Assembly: GCA_949152475.1 (NCBI GenBank) | Contig: OX424562.1 | Coordinates: 40,596,157 to 40,660,156, forward strand | Length of the DNA: 64,000 bases | Direction: 5' to 3' | Origin: Terebella lapidaria | Taxonomy: Eukaryota; Annelida; Polychaeta; Terebellida; Terebellidae | Shown: positions 22,150 to 34,857 of the stretch, in pieces | Numbering within the stretch: position 1 is the first letter of the stretch | Layout of the letters: the number at the start of each line of letters is the position of its first letter | Program-made: the position numbers and the translations under genes | The notes under the pieces: model-generated | The model's input: only the letters and a program-made list of their open reading frames with translations | What the model was told of the DNA's origin: nothing | Databases searched by the model: none

Positions 22150-22603
22150 ACCTGAAATTGAATCTTGATTTATCTGTTTGACATATATTATCAGTACATT
22201 CGCAAATGACATTTTTCGCATCTGACACATGAGGCAGTTCAAAACGCCTTCTTCCGATTTTTTGTAGCTTGGAAGCCTGAAAACACATTTCTGACCGTGG
22301 CATTGTATCCGTTGGGTGCGAAAACATATGTGTAGACACCAAAATTACTAATGTACCATGTTTCTGTGGAAAGTTATATTCAATTTTCTGTTCAGTATTT
22401 GCCTGCGAGGCAATTTTCGGCGTTACCCCCATGGTTACCATAGCAACGGAAAAAACGTCAATGGCTACGTTTTAAAAATGGCCCCCCACCATTTTCATAA
22501 ACTAAAAGTCTTGGGCTACCTAAAAATGTATGTCACATCTGGTACCTCTAGGTGATATAAAATAATGATCTGGCCCATGGACTATAAGCCATCAAGGATC
22601 AGC
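22150..22603 (-). repeat. Right member of the inverted repeat bracketing the seven-exon gene
   Basis: Reverse complement of 12899-13330 with scattered substitutions. Similarity ends on the outer side near 22603 (GGATCAGCC) and on the left copy near 12899 (GGATCCTTA). The span between outer ends is about 9.7 kb. Confidence 0.85.
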
Positions 22604-23790
22604 CAAAACTTATTTTGATGTGTTCATGTATTTCATTGTTCTATTGAAGCTTCAAGGGAAGGCTTCACTGATAAACGCATCGTTAGAAGAGTCAGTGTAT
22701 GGTATTTTATGCAAGTTATAGGCCTCAGCATATTTGGTCAAAAAGGGAGAAGGTGGTCTCAATGGGAATTATAAGAACCAGTATTATAGGGCCGGTGTGA
22801 CCAAAAGGCTCTTTAATCAGTTAGTGGATGAAACGTTTATCAGAAACAAGTGACCGCATCACGTGATACGTATCATCATGTTGTGACAAGACTTGCCACG
22901 CCAGGACTTACTGACACTCATCATCTCAACACACTCTTGACGGGTATTGTCAGTGCCGAACTTGAAATCATCAAGTCATCATTCATTAGTGTTATCAAAG
23001 ACACAGTGATCAAAACCTCTTTGGATTATCTAACATAATTCAGGGCAAAAAGTATTAATTGTAACACAACAGTTGATACTTTGATAAATACTGTCGTCCC
23101 TGTAAGGCCAAAAAAAAAAAACCGATTTTTTTTTCTTTTTTTTTTTTTGCTAAAATTGGCGGCCGATGACTGATCCGGTCAAACCATTTTCCCCTAAAAC
23201 TGGCTGTTGATAAGCGACTCGGTTGAATTTGCCCTATTTGGCCAGTCATACACCAAGTTTTGCAATGTCAATGTCACTCGGGACCATTTTACTTGATCAT
23301 CATCATTTTTTTTTTAAGTAAACGAGTGATGCGCAGGGTTGAAACTGACACGCGCACCTAACCAGAACCATAATACTTTTTTTTGGCCTAAGCTATAGAT
23401 TCGTCACATTCTCTAGGTGAAGAGACATCCCTTGAGATTGTGTACAATGACCCTTGCAATGTCAACCTCGGACCCTCGGACAATTAGTTTGATTGCAAAC
23501 GCATCAGAATAATTGAAGCAACCAGGATTCCCACCCGATTCTATTGGTGTGTTTCCAATCGGTTTTGTCATACATCACCCAGAAGCCCCTGCATCTGTCT
23601 CATTTCATATGTCTGGCTTTTATAAACATCTCATGGTCATGAAAGAAATTAGAGGTCTGTCCGAAATACCTTAAACCATATTCGATTATTTCTAGGCTTT
23701 TATTCGGGCGTTTAGCCCAATTGAAATCAGATGCTATAATGGACTCGGTTTTGTTTGCTCGGATACTATATACTTATTGTTTCCATGTTT
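22604..23790. other. Intergenic region, no recognised gene
   Basis: Includes A- and T-runs at 23108-23150. The last part (from about 23740) has a block (TTGTTTGCTCGGA) also found at 36950 and 44020. There is no supported coding region. Confidence 0.45.
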
Positions 23791-23796
23791 AAGGAT

Positions 23797-24905
23797 ACTT
23801 ATCAGTCAGGATCCATGCCTTGTCAGCAGAATTCTGGTCTGTTTTGTTTGGCTTATAACTCTGCAGTTTGGTGATGGATTGCGCTGAATATTTTTGCCTA
23901 GGTTCTGACCATGACTACAAGGCTTGTCCAATGGCCAGATTGAAGACCCAGTCGATATTCATACAGATCCTGAACGTTATACACCGCCAATCAAATGTAA
24001 CTTACATAGAAAGCTGACAGCGTTTTAGGGTACAGTTTCTTGACTATGGTTAAATTATATACCATAGAACAATAACCTACTGCCTGTTTTGGGATTTACG
24101 TCAACACTTGATGGGAGTTTGATGATCAAAATAGCATGCTACATATCATCCGCATTGAAAATACACTGGGCAAAAGAAATTGATTGTCAGTCGCATTAAT
24201 AACGTATATATCCGTTGGCATTGTAAACTCAACCTCAAACTTTATCAAGAATTCAGCGACTCGAATAATTTCTAAGAGCAGTATAGAACCAAAATCACAA
24301 CGACATCTCACACCTGAGTACAACATTCGGCCCAAGTATCATATCCTGCGCCTTCCTCTATATTCAATAAGGATTAAAAAGGCGCGAGATGGATTAAATG
24401 GTATGTTTTCAGTGGACGAGTAGTATTAAGGAGCAGTGTACGGTACTTGGGCCCAACATGGCTGCCAGCTGAGCATTGACGGTATTTGCCATACGAATAA
24501 TCCGCTGATCTGTACTTAGCGGTTCACTGACCAGCCGCACAAGACATTTTCAGGGGATCGCAATAGATATACACATTTGCACATCAATTTGGCATGATTA
24601 TCGATGGGATACTTAAAAATTAAGGATAGGTTATTGATCACGGATATGTGCACTCGATGTAGTTAAGAAACTACACCATGTAATGCTTCGTGTACGCAAC
24701 GTAAGTTACATTTGTTCAAGCAAAATTCAACTCCGATTATATACTAATTTATCAATGAAATCTTCAATCTTTTATTCGCGTCAGCTTCATAGATATATAC
24801 AGAATATACATTCCAAATTTCATTTGAGTTTGTTATGAACCGGCCGAGATATGAACCAAAATTGCACGTGGTGTGAAACCATTGAAATTACATGGATCGT
24901 ACCCG
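23797..24905. repeat. Long dispersed duplication, copy 1
   Basis: Matches 42645-43630 in the same orientation over about 1 kb, e.g. CATACAGATCCTGAACG and TTGAAAATACACTGGGCAAA. About 140 bp at 24327-24470 is present here only. That extra part ends in AGTAGTATTAAGGAGCAGTG and resembles text near 59885, so it may be a separate small insertion. Confidence 0.8.
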
Positions 24906-26112
24906 ATACGCAATCTTAATGCTACTCACAAATACCCTCATTCGCCATGCACCAGCAGTAATTGGATTGATCAGAGCAAAATATTGATTGATACGACTCG
25001 AATTCGACCACAGGGACACTGCTAAAAGCAAATGTAGTGAATGTGATGGTCCAGATTGTGGTTCATCAAAACATGATATCGCCGGTGTGATTGAGGAATA
25101 GGGTCTGCTACCGTTTCTTAAAACTAAACCGCTTCTTAAAACTAAAAATGTTAGAAATGGAAATAATAATTTCGTAGTTTGATATTTCGTGGTTTATGGA
25201 GGGTTTTGCGAAAATCATTCTATCGCATTCATTCAGTCCCAGACTGTATGTCTACGTATTCATTCCGAATTTCATAATATAATAATTTCCTTTTTCCCAA
25301 GAGTTACTAAACGTCCCTATATTTCACGACTTATACACATGTCCCAAGAGTTAGTTGTCTCATTGGGCACAAATTGATACAGAAGAACAGACAAATTCGT
25401 ATTCAAACATCGAATCTGAAAACAGCCTTAACAAAATCATTGCAAGTGGTGAAATTCGAGTGGCGATTAGCAGCAACGTCAAAGCTATGTGAATAGCACA
25501 AGCGCCTCGTCAACTGAGACATTTGCAGACCGAATATATATTTAGATTACTTTGGACCATTAAAGTCTTCAATATGCATAGGATGGGCAATTCATGAAGC
25601 ACAATAGCTGAACATATTAACGAAACAAGAAGAAGAGACTGAAGGGTGGAACTTATTTACGACCTGTTTAGAAGGGAATAACAGTAATTCATCTTATTGT
25701 GTCTGCTGTTGTCTGCCTCGTTTCATTGCGTGCATTTTCATCGTCGACATCAAACCTACACAACAATTTATCGACAATTACTTTTCATCTTCACATTCAC
25801 CGTCGTTTGTTCGTTTATTTGAACAGTTGAATTGCGAGATTCGCCAATGATTCAGGTGCGACAATGGTTGCTGTAGTCCGGAATGATCACTGAAAGATTT
25901 TTTGTTGAAGAACATTAGCAACCAGACACTAACAATTAGAGATATGATCGCAGGCATGGAATTTGATCAGGAAAGTAAAATCATGGAAATAAGCTATGTT
26001 TTACAGCATACTAATTTCCTCAAACTATCGTACAGGGAACCGTCGCCACTGAGTTCGCATCTATGTTTCTTCTAAAAGAGATTAACTTAAGATCGATGGA
26101 GCAATAAAATCG
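24906..26112. other. Intergenic region upstream of LRR-PAN copy A
   Basis: A+T-rich, with no recognised repeat family and no supported gene. It may hold the promoter of copy A, but no motif decides this. Confidence 0.4.
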
Positions 26113-28746
26113 ATGGAGCAACAGTCTATACCACGGATTAAAATTTGTTTGTGTCTACTTTCTTCTGCTGTCCTATCAGTTAAGGGAGCATACCTAGTCG
26201 GAAAAGGCTATGACTCTATACCATGGCACCTAATTCCAGACAGCGACACAAATCTACAGATCGGGGATAACAACATAGAGGAAGTACTTGTTCCCGAAGG
26301 CAAGCAGTTCCAGAGGATATATATGAGTAATAACAAACTTACCGACTTCCCCATGTGCTTGAATATCAGTAGCACTCTTCGTATACTTGGTTTGAACGGT
26401 AACAACATCGCCGCAGTGAGCCCTATAGATCTACTGCGAAAACTGGTTAAATTGGAAGAACTGTTCCTGGACAATAATCCGCTTGTGATATTGCCAGAAC
26501 CTGTTTATTATCCCATTAGACTTCGCAGGTTCTCTGCTTTGGGTACACCTCTGACACGTCTGCCCAATTTGTGTCGAATGAACACCACGGAGAGTGAACC
26601 AATTACACTCCACCTGCGGGATGATCCTCTAGTTTGCGATGTCAGAATGGTCTGGGCCAAACTGGCCTTTGATTCACAGATATGGAACAATAATGGTGGG
26701 AAATGTCAACTGCCAGTTGAGCTGAATAACATACTGATACAAGACTTGACATATCCGGAGATCATCACACATGGTAGTTAAGTATGGTGCTTTAGTAACT
26801 ACCGAAACTAACATATAAATGCAGGATTTTGATAAATTTCTTACTTTTTCATCTTAAAAACTGGAGTGAACCATAACACAGTCGATGTCTTCGATGGCCT
26901 GGTAAAATAAGTTTTGTAAATGTTGTAAAACACACAGTTGATCGTGGACGAGTTGACAAAACATTCGTCAATAATAATGCAGTTATCAGCAGAAGGCGAA
27001 CTTCTATGAAATCTGTAACATTCATGTACTTTCGTAGGACGTTATAATAGATTATGAACTCATGCTACTTCGTTTGACAATATAAAACCGGCACAAATCA
27101 TACTACACTTCATATGCACAAGTCTTGAAATGGCGTGGCAATGGGGAAAAAAACTAGTATATTGTCGTGCATTTCTGTGAGAACCTATGGTCAGAACCAA
27201 GAAAACACGTACGGAATAGTTATATTTATAAAATATATGCACTTGTTGTATTCGGAAAATGTTTGAATTCCTCGATGCACTTTGAAAGTAACTTGCGCAC
27301 AAACCAAAGAAAAATTGGCTGCTACTACTGTGCGGTTTACCAACTAATTCACCATCGTTTGTTCAACCATTATCTTCCAGGCGTACATGTTGTTGAATAA
27401 GACCCATCCCTTTCCTCAGTGTCAATTAAATAAACTATAATCATAGACCTAAAATTTCTTAATTTATTGTCAACAACATGAGGTTTCTCAAATCATTATT
27501 TATTTCACTATTTACTGAGGTTTTCATACTTTGTTATTTTGATGCTCTCTCTCTCTCTCTGGACCTTCTTGAGACATTCACTGTTCTCCATATTTGTAAA
27601 AATCAGAACCATCGAACGATCAATAATCAACTTCAAATTTTATTTTCGAGCATTGTACCAGATCTATCATGGTTGGACCCTGAATTATGAAATTATACAA
27701 GTGAGAGAGTCGGTGTTAGCCGCGAACTATAGCTGCCCCTGATGACGCCAGTGTGTCTCTGGATAAACTATTTGGTCGGGCTTTGTTTCTATTGCAAAAA
27801 CCATTGTATTTTTACGTTTGTGGTTGGTACATCAAAATTTGGTTGTATTGGTGGTAATAGATTGATACTTACATAGCACAGGAAAGTTTTAGTCTTTTCT
27901 CAGGCAACATTGTAATCGAAATTTATTCAGTTTTCTCAACAATATTTGTCAATTTATCAAGTGTACTAGTTTAGTTGGAACTCAATTTAATACCGGGTTA
28001 TTGTACCACACCTTGGACTGAACTTATTTTCAAGACAGGCACACACGATCTCCATTTCGTGAATGTACGAATTGTTGATCACTGAGAGTGGCAATACATA
28101 TTTTTGACCGGACTAATTTCGTCTTTGTGCCCCTATAACAACAACTTAGCAAAACAATGAATTTGATTGCAACTGAACATCACTAGAGAAAGTATGCTTG
28201 ATGGACACGTACATATAAGCAATCGTCAATGGACCACTCTTTGTTAATACACATCTCGGCTGCATCTAAATGTAACCAAACGAGGAGCATCGGCCAGACT
28301 GGGATTCGAACCCGTGACATTTTAACATCAGATAGCTAAAGGGATATCGCACTAGCCAAGCTAGTTTCACACATTTCAGAGATGTCACAAAAAATTTGGG
28401 GAGGAGCGGAATGAAACCTCGTTCCGAGGTGAGAATTAATATCCAGACAAGTCTTCTAACATGCCTCTGTATTATCCATGTCTTTACAGATTGGGAAAAG
28501 TCACTATCTGAGAAAAAGTACGAGATGATGAACGACCCTCACAACTTCTTCTGTTACCCGATCATCTATCCTGTCACCCCCTCGAGATCTACAGTGGACT
28601 GTTCCAGACGATGCGCTCAGACTCCTGGATGTCTCCTGTTTGCCCGAGATGAAGGACAGTGTGTCCTGACTCAGTTCTTGGATGGAAATATTGGAACCAG
28701 GGATCAATATATGCAATATGGTAAATGGTATATGAGAATTAAATGA
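26113..28746 (+). CDS. Secreted LRR + PAN/apple protein, copy A
   Basis: Two exons: 26113-26773 (donor GTAGTT; GTTAAG three bases on is also in frame) and 28490-28746 (acceptor TCTTTACAG). Both are phase 1, giving about 305 residues. Exon 1 encodes a signal peptide (CLCLLSSAVLSVKG), an LRR stack (LRILGLNGNNIAAV, LEELFLDNNPLVILPE) and a Cys-rich cap ending near KCQLP. Exon 2 encodes a PAN/apple domain (DPHNFFCYPII, CSRRCAQTPGCLLFARDEGQC). It has no membrane segment, so it is probably secreted. It is the most diverged member of a four-copy family. Its 1.7-kb intron holds a tRNA-like SINE and a partial SINE. LRRs and PAN domains bind proteins or glycans. A role in immune recognition is inference. 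Confidence 0.85.
27738..27873 (+). repeat. Partial copy of a SINE-like repeat
   Basis: The tail TGATGACGCCAGTGTGTC ... TGGTGGTAATAGATTGATAC matches the 3' part of copies at 36483-36832 and 48540-48838. It lies in the intron of LRR-PAN copy A. Confidence 0.7.
28285..28375 (-). repeat. tRNA-like (SINE head) sequence
   Basis: On the minus strand an A-box-like TGGCTAGTGCGATA is followed by the B box GGGTTCGAATCCC with a T-arm-like stem (CACGGG..CCCAGT imperfect). The acceptor stem does not close well, so this is a tRNA-derived SINE fragment and not a working tRNA gene. Confidence 0.6.
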
Positions 28747-28904
28747 TACCGAATGTCATGGTAAATATCTGAACGTGGATGACGCAGATGAACAGGAATA
28801 TGATTGGAGTGTCTCATTTTATTATCCATATGGTATGAATTACATAGGCATTGTTTGCCTAGACCTTTTAAAATACAAAATTTTATGTTGTTGTTTCTCA
28901 ATCG

Positions 28905-28910
28905 AATAAA
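28905..28910 (+). promoter_or_regulatory. Candidate polyadenylation signal, copy A
   Basis: AATAAA about 160 bp after the stop of LRR-PAN copy A. Confidence 0.4.
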
Positions 28911-29266
28911 CTGCCAAACTGACATGTTCGCTGTATTTCTACTAATATAGGAATTGATCTTTATGTCTCGAACAACAAGATGGCCACAAAACGAAACTAC
29001 TGGAACTGATTTTGTAAAATTTGTCCGTTATCCGGACTTGGAATATGAATTTGTATGTTTGTCGGTATCCATTTCTACCCAAGACGAAACAAATTCGGTA
29101 TTGAAAAATGCTCTATGGACCCAGTCGTTCAACATCATGCTATTCGAAAATCTCACTAATTGTAAGCTTATACATGTAGTTCTGATATCTGAATCAATTA
29201 TAGTTTTGAAGAAACCTCTTCAACTTCCATGATTCAGTTCAAATTTAGAAGTATCAACATATTAGA

Positions 29267-29682
29267 CTTCGTGTATTCGGCCAAACGAAACCGAAGACGT
29301 AATGTAAGAGCGAAACGAAACCAAAAGTTAAGAGGATTGCGGATTGTCAATTTTTGTGCTGGTCTACATTGACTTTTGCAAATATACAGCTTGAAATTAT
29401 TTTTGCATCCAACACGCTGAAGGAATACTTTATTGCTCAATAGAAGTAGGTATAAGGCTCACATCAGTGAAATATTCTAATCATGCACTCCCCAGTATCC
29501 TACCCAGATATGTTCCTATTTTATTACTGACTAGATATCGTGTTAATACCATTTCACTCCAAATCTATGTTCCTGACGAGCATGTGACGGTCCGGGGGGG
29601 GGGGGGGGGTGTTGGCGGTGATAATAGGGTTTCGTTTCGCTCTTTCGTTTCCTGTCGCTTTCGCTTCACCGAATACATGAAG
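29267..29682. mobile_element. Short element with imperfect terminal inverted repeats
   Basis: CTTCGTGTATTCGGCC at the left and, inverted, CTTCATGTATTCGGTG at the right give ~25-bp imperfect inverted ends. A poly-G run lies at about 29594-29608. No coding content or clear target duplication was seen. Confidence 0.55.
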
Positions 29683-29696
29683 CCACATATTACCAC

Positions 29697-30345
29697 CAAC
29701 CCAACCAGATTTTGATCATTACAATAACAAACCTGGAATACAAATTGTGAACAAAAATAAAGCCCGCCGAAATACCTACAGCCAAAGCTATTTTGGTATC
29801 ACCAGGGGCAGATAGTGTATGAAATATAGGTTATACTGTATATCAAATGGAATTAGTATACCACTGCACAGTAACATACCAGAACAATTTAGAAATACAA
29901 AACGAACCCCCGCAATATGTGTATAACAAGTAAACAACTACGTAATGAATCACGAGCCAAAAGACCACTGAGTTCATGATATCGTCGAGGGCAGATTTAA
30001 CGTCCACCAGCAGTGGCACCGGCTCAGTGGTAGGAATGTGGGTATCAATCTATTACCATGATTACCGCTATTCCAACCAGATTTTGATGATGGCAATAAC
30101 AAACCTAAAATACATTTTTGAAAGAAAAATATATAAAGTTTGACCGAGAATTCACAGCCAAAATCACATGGGCCTCATCAGAGGCAGACAGTGTGTGAAA
30201 TATAGATGTCTCTACTGTACACCAGATGGAATTGGTGTACAATTGCCCAACAACCATTGGGGAAAAACAGTTATTACTTCCCGTGGTTTTGATGTATGCC
30301 GTACAATCATGAATTATAAGTATAATAGCCACAATTTCAAACATA
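29697..30345 (-). repeat. Two adjacent copies of the SINE-like repeat, minus strand
   Basis: 29697-30060 is a near-full copy; its 5' end, read on the minus strand, is CCACTGAGCCGGTGCCACTG. 30066-30345 is a second, partial copy. Both match the plus-strand copies at 36483-36832 and 48540-48838. Confidence 0.75.
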
Positions 30346-30589
30346 TTAGGGAAACAAGCACAACGTGTTCAATTCAATTTTATCCTCCAAATCACACACA
30401 TTACAGAATTTTGACTTCGAGTTCTCAAGGACGATTTACGGGTCAAATTCATGATCACCACACACTACCTTATATATGACTTTCGGAATGCGTGGAACGC
30501 AATAAGATCGCGAGGGAAGGCAATAACAATGTGCCACACAAATTCTTCTAGGTCGTCTCAGCGGCTCCGTAGATTCCAAAGGTATATCC

Positions 30590-31120
30590 ATGGACAAGAA
30601 CAGATATGTCTAGAGTGCGTAGGTTCCTGGGCATAACAAACCAGCTTGGGAAGTTCACAGATAGTCTCACCAAATGCCTAATTCGACTCCTACCGACTGG
30701 GAGCAGTCATATTGCAAACGTCATATTGCAATCTTGATATTGCAGAAAAAAACCATGACAGCAACAGAACCGCGTGATGCACAAATTACGAAGGAGGCAT
30801 CAGCTGCTAGCATCATATAATGTGTCATATAAAAACTGACCACAAGCCACTGCTGCCGCTGCTTGGAAGCAGAAGCTCGAGGAGCTGCCTCTACGAGTAC
30901 AACACTTCCCTCTGAGATTGATGAGATTCGCATGCACATTCTCATCCATACATCATGTATATTCTTGTCAATATGTGGAATATTCGAGTTGTTCAAGTGA
31001 GTCCGGGTGAGGGGCCGTAGAACACCATGTAGACACCTTGGCGATTCGTAGCAACTCGGTGGCTCTTCCGTGGTGAATTGGGGTGAATCCTGAAATACCT
31101 GCGAAACGTTTCCGCCCAAG
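30590..31120 (+). pseudogene. Decayed Ty3/gypsy RT-RNase H segment
   Basis: The plus strand at 30605-30690 carries the gypsy connection motif around VRRFLG(I/M)..QLGKFT. About 30835-30940 carries a segment resembling the RNase H part starting TDHKPLLPLLGS. Stops and frame changes separate the pieces, so no protein can be made. It is the counterpart, in the inverted B/D duplication, of 55440-55640. Confidence 0.7.
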
Positions 31121-31350
31121 TTAAAAGCTCTCCTGAATGGTGAACAAACTCAGTGAAAATTATCCTCTTGAGTTCAACCTTGGCAGATTGATCTGTAAAC
31201 TCGCCGCATTGATTCACAAACTCAAGCGAGTTAATTCCTCCAGAAATTCAAACGTGGTGGAGTGGTTCCTGAACTAATTGACAGCATAGGGCCACGACCC
31301 AAACTGATTGCAACCATACAACAATCATAGATGTGATAATTGGACACATT

Positions 31351-31782
31351 GAGCGCGTTTCTCAGTCACAGGTTCATATGAACTGGTTCATGTTTTGGAC
31401 CAAAAAGTTGAACCAAAAATCTCAAACTTGCACCAAATCTCAAAAAGATGAACCAAATACAAACTGGTTCATATGAACTTTTCCTGTGAAACGTGCAGGT
31501 TCATATGAACCACTTCTCGAATGTTGGAACTTCTACCTGTGCATTGTTGACTTTCTAAAAATATTAAATATCCCCATAGCAACCATTCATGTGAACAATG
31601 GGCAATTGTCTTTACTTCTACAAATTCTGAGCAGTTATAGGTCCACTGGTTCAACTTTCTGTGATTTGGTCCAACTTTTACTTGAACCAGTTCATATGAA
31701 CCTTTTCTATGAAACGCGCAGGTTCGTATGAACTGGTTCATATGAACTAGTTCATATGAACCAGTGCTTGTGAAATGCGCTC
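31351..31782. mobile_element. 432-bp TIR element rich in GGTTCATATGAAC
   Basis: The ends GAGCGCGTTTC and, inverted, GAGCGCATTTC are flanked by ATT at 31348-31350 and 31783-31785. The subterminal palindrome GGTTCATATGAACC occurs several times in each arm. The paralogous stretch in copy D (near 54385) lacks it. It is non-autonomous with no coding content. Confidence 0.75.
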
Positions 31783-32049
31783 ATTATATGTATGTTTTCT
31801 ATTCGACTATATGTATTCTATACGACTTGTTCATCGCTTGAAAGGCCATGCACAAATGGCAAAGAACCAAGAGTGATCCTCCAACTTCGCTGGAGCATGA
31901 TCTATAGGCACTGACGAATTTAATCTTTACTCGCTTTGGATGTAAAACGGAGAACTCCTGCCCTTCATAACCACCCATTGAATGTGTGCTACTCTTCTGT
32001 TGCGAATCCCTATATCTAAAAGGAAAAAGATGTTACCACAAGCGCTTAA

Positions 32050-33088
32050 CTGTTCTATACATGTACGTCTTGTGACCAATTCCTCAAATACGATTAAAAT
32101 TATTTGACAAATTTATTTCGCATTGTGGTCGATATTGATACCCCAAAAACACAGTGTAGGTCACAGAGTTATCTGAATTTAACCAATGCCACAAACGTAC
32201 TCTTATATACAGAACAGCACAGGTAGGTAATGCTTCTTGTTCTTCCAAATTCAGCAATTATGAAAAAATATACCACACGGGATTGGTGAATGAATTTTCA
32301 GTGGACGTGTTTCCATGGTTTCTGGGACTAGTGCTTAGTCAGATCACTGATAGTCGTTTGGAAATATACAAGAATCATTGACATACTCTTTTATCATTTC
32401 TTCAACATACAAAGACCCGGTCTAGACCAAGGGCTCCTGTCTGGTGATATGAAACTTCCACCTGCTGTGGATCATCTTACAAGTGTGTGGCTCATCTTGT
32501 GATTGTGTGACTCATCTTGTGATTGTGTGACTCATCTCGTGATTGTGTGACTCATCTCGTGAAGTGTTCCAGAGATTGTTCCACATTTATGAAGATGAAT
32601 GGGTTAACTGGCACGGTATCGGTTAACTGTCACTAATTCAGGGGCTAATGTACCTAGTGACATTGTTGAGTAAATAGTTGTTTTCAATGCTAAGTTTGTT
32701 ATTGTATTGTTTTCCGCTATACTGCTGAATCGATCTGGTGTGTTGTGGTGTGTTGATGTATTATGTATTTTTTTCTCACCATGACACCTGGCCATCGATG
32801 TTTTGATGCCAGTGTGGTTTGAATAAATAAAAAAGTCCAAACAAGGCTTTCGATCAATGTGAGTCGCTTTTCTTGGGATTGAGATGAAAGAAAAGAAATA
32901 TAGTTTTCTGAGACGGACACTCCACATGCTGCTTCTGGTACAGGAACAAATCGGGAAAACTTGGAATAGTCCCAGCAAACAGTATTGAAGGGATTATTTC
33001 CGATCATATTCAGTTTTGCATTCTTGATGACATTTCATGTTTTACATTGACATTTCACATCATATATTATACGGAAATATCTGGGAGG
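32050..33088 (+). promoter_or_regulatory. Upstream module of LRR-PAN copy B, shared with C and D
   Basis: About 1 kb upstream of copy B recurs inverted upstream of copy D (53130-54190), and in two pieces upstream of copy C (46800-47130 and 49780-50240). A gene-less relic is at 36020-36330. It includes a short tandem series of GTGTGACTCATCTCGTGATT near 32470-32570 that reappears inverted at about 53640-53700. It probably contains the promoter; no TATA or known factor site was identified with confidence. Confidence 0.6.
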
Positions 33089-34110
33089 ATGCCACTTTGG
33101 TGCAGATCAGTTTGGTTCTTTCTACTGTACATAACAGACGTAGCTGGTGGAACTGACTGGAAATGGAGAAATTACACTTCGCTCCCATGGAACGATCTCC
33201 AAGACACGGAAACAACACTGACTGCGAGTAACAACAATATTGTCACGGTGGAGGCTCCTCCTCTAGGGAAAAGTCTTGAGAAGTTATTCTTGGCTTCTAA
33301 TCAAATAAAACATTTCCCGGATTTGTTGAATGTTCATTCAACCCTGACAATTCTGGGTCTGAACTTCAACAGTATTCAGGAGATACGCTCGTGTGTGTTA
33401 CTGGAACAATTAGACAACTTGCAGACCTTGTATCTAGAAGGAAACCCTCTGGTGGCTTTCCCAGAACCCACGTTTTTCCCATCGACTCTAACAAAAATAT
33501 CCCTGCGAGACACAGCTGTCGTATTTCTCCCAAATTTCTGCCGCTTGAACAACACAGGAGGCACAGCATTGTCCGTGCTCCTGGGAGAGGGAAATCTGCG
33601 ATGTGATTTCCAAATGATATTTCTTCTATCGGCTAATTATACCTCAATATGGAGAGAACGTGATGGAGTTTGTAATTCTCCAGAACACCTCGAGAATACT
33701 TTACTCGCAGACCTGCACTACGCGGATTTGGAAGAACAGTCAGGTAAATGTATCTACTAAATAACTCAGAAGTTCCTATGAGGAAATACTGCCAACTCAC
33801 AATTGTCATATAATAATTTCACAGTTGTGTGATATTATTAATCAACGTTTTTTACTATACGTTTGCAGAGGTGGTTAAGCAGAAACACTTTGAACTGATG
33901 GACGACCCGCACAACTTTTTCTGTTACCCGATCATCCATCTTGTCACCCCTTCAATGTCTACAATGGACTGTGCCGTGCAGTGCGCTCAGACTCCCGGAT
34001 GTCTCCTGTTTGCCGGAGACCACGGCCAGTGTGTTCTGACACAGTTCAGAGGACAAATCGGAACTAGGGAGCAGTACACACAATATTATGACTGGTATAT
34101 CATGGCGTAA
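33089..34110 (+). CDS. Secreted LRR + PAN/apple protein, copy B
   Basis: Exons 33089-33743 and 33869-34110, with donor GTAAAT and acceptor GTTTGCAG, both phase 1, encode 298 residues; the intron is only 125 bp. The start was chosen at MPLWCRSVWFFLLY because a good signal peptide follows; an in-frame ATG at 33047 is weaker. After the signal peptide come LRRs (LEKLFLASNQIKHFP, LTILGLNFNSIQEI, LQTLYLEGNPLVAFPE), a Cys-containing cap (LRCDFQMIF to GVCNSP) and a PAN/apple domain (NFFCYPIIH, CAVQCAQTPGCLLF, GQCVLTQF). There is no membrane segment. It is nearly identical in plan to copies C and D and more distant from A. A soluble recognition or adhesion factor is the likeliest role (inference). Confidence 0.88.
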
Positions 34111-34291
34111 CCTGAGTCACTTGAAATGGTACCAGTGTGTTTGATACATAACTACAGTATAGATTTGAAGTATATTCGTATATCAGTGTATGGAACCTTT
34201 TGGGTGGCAAAGTATTTCTCCGTATTGTATTTTTGAGTAACGTTTGTTGCTTGTCTGACATTTTGTTATATGACCGAACGAGTGAAGCACG

Positions 34292-34297
34292 AATAAA
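34292..34297 (+). promoter_or_regulatory. Conserved candidate polyadenylation signal, copy B
   Basis: AATAAA in the context GAAGCACGAATAAATATTG. The same context occurs inverted 3' of copy C (45403-45408), so the 3' end is conserved between copies. Confidence 0.6.
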
Positions 34298-34857
34298 TAT
34301 TGATAACAAAAGATATTAATACGACATGTCACAGAATATATTTACTTTGTAAGGGAATAAATTCCAAGAAAAAATTAATGATAAAGTTACAGATTTGGTG
34401 CTCCGGGAGAGTGAGCAAGTCGAGGCCAGTAAGGACACCACATATGGCCGAGTGCAAAACTCATACTTTAAGATGAATTGTCATATCATAATATATCAAT
34501 AATATATTATCATAATATATCAATATATCTATCAAAATATTACTTTCGCCTAGAGTTCCGCACTCGGGCCATAATCCTGTTCGGGCAATAAGTCACATTT
34601 AATTTATGGGCATAAAGTCAATGCATAAGCAGGTGGGCAACATTTTGGGCATAGATGAATATAGATCTATACATATATGAATAAATGAATATTGTTTAAT
34701 GGTACTGTAGACTTAACACGGCATTTCAGTACCAGAAAGGAATAGATGGAGCATCTGAATCACTGGAAAATAAGAATAAGATAACAAGCAGAATGGCTGG
34801 AATACGTGTACCAAAAGTTGTATAACAAAAGTTGTAAGAATAAAAGTAGTCCACAAT

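Noticed and set aside
28285..28375. Functional tRNA gene on the minus strand
   Set aside because: B box is good but the acceptor and anticodon stems do not pair properly; more likely a SINE head.
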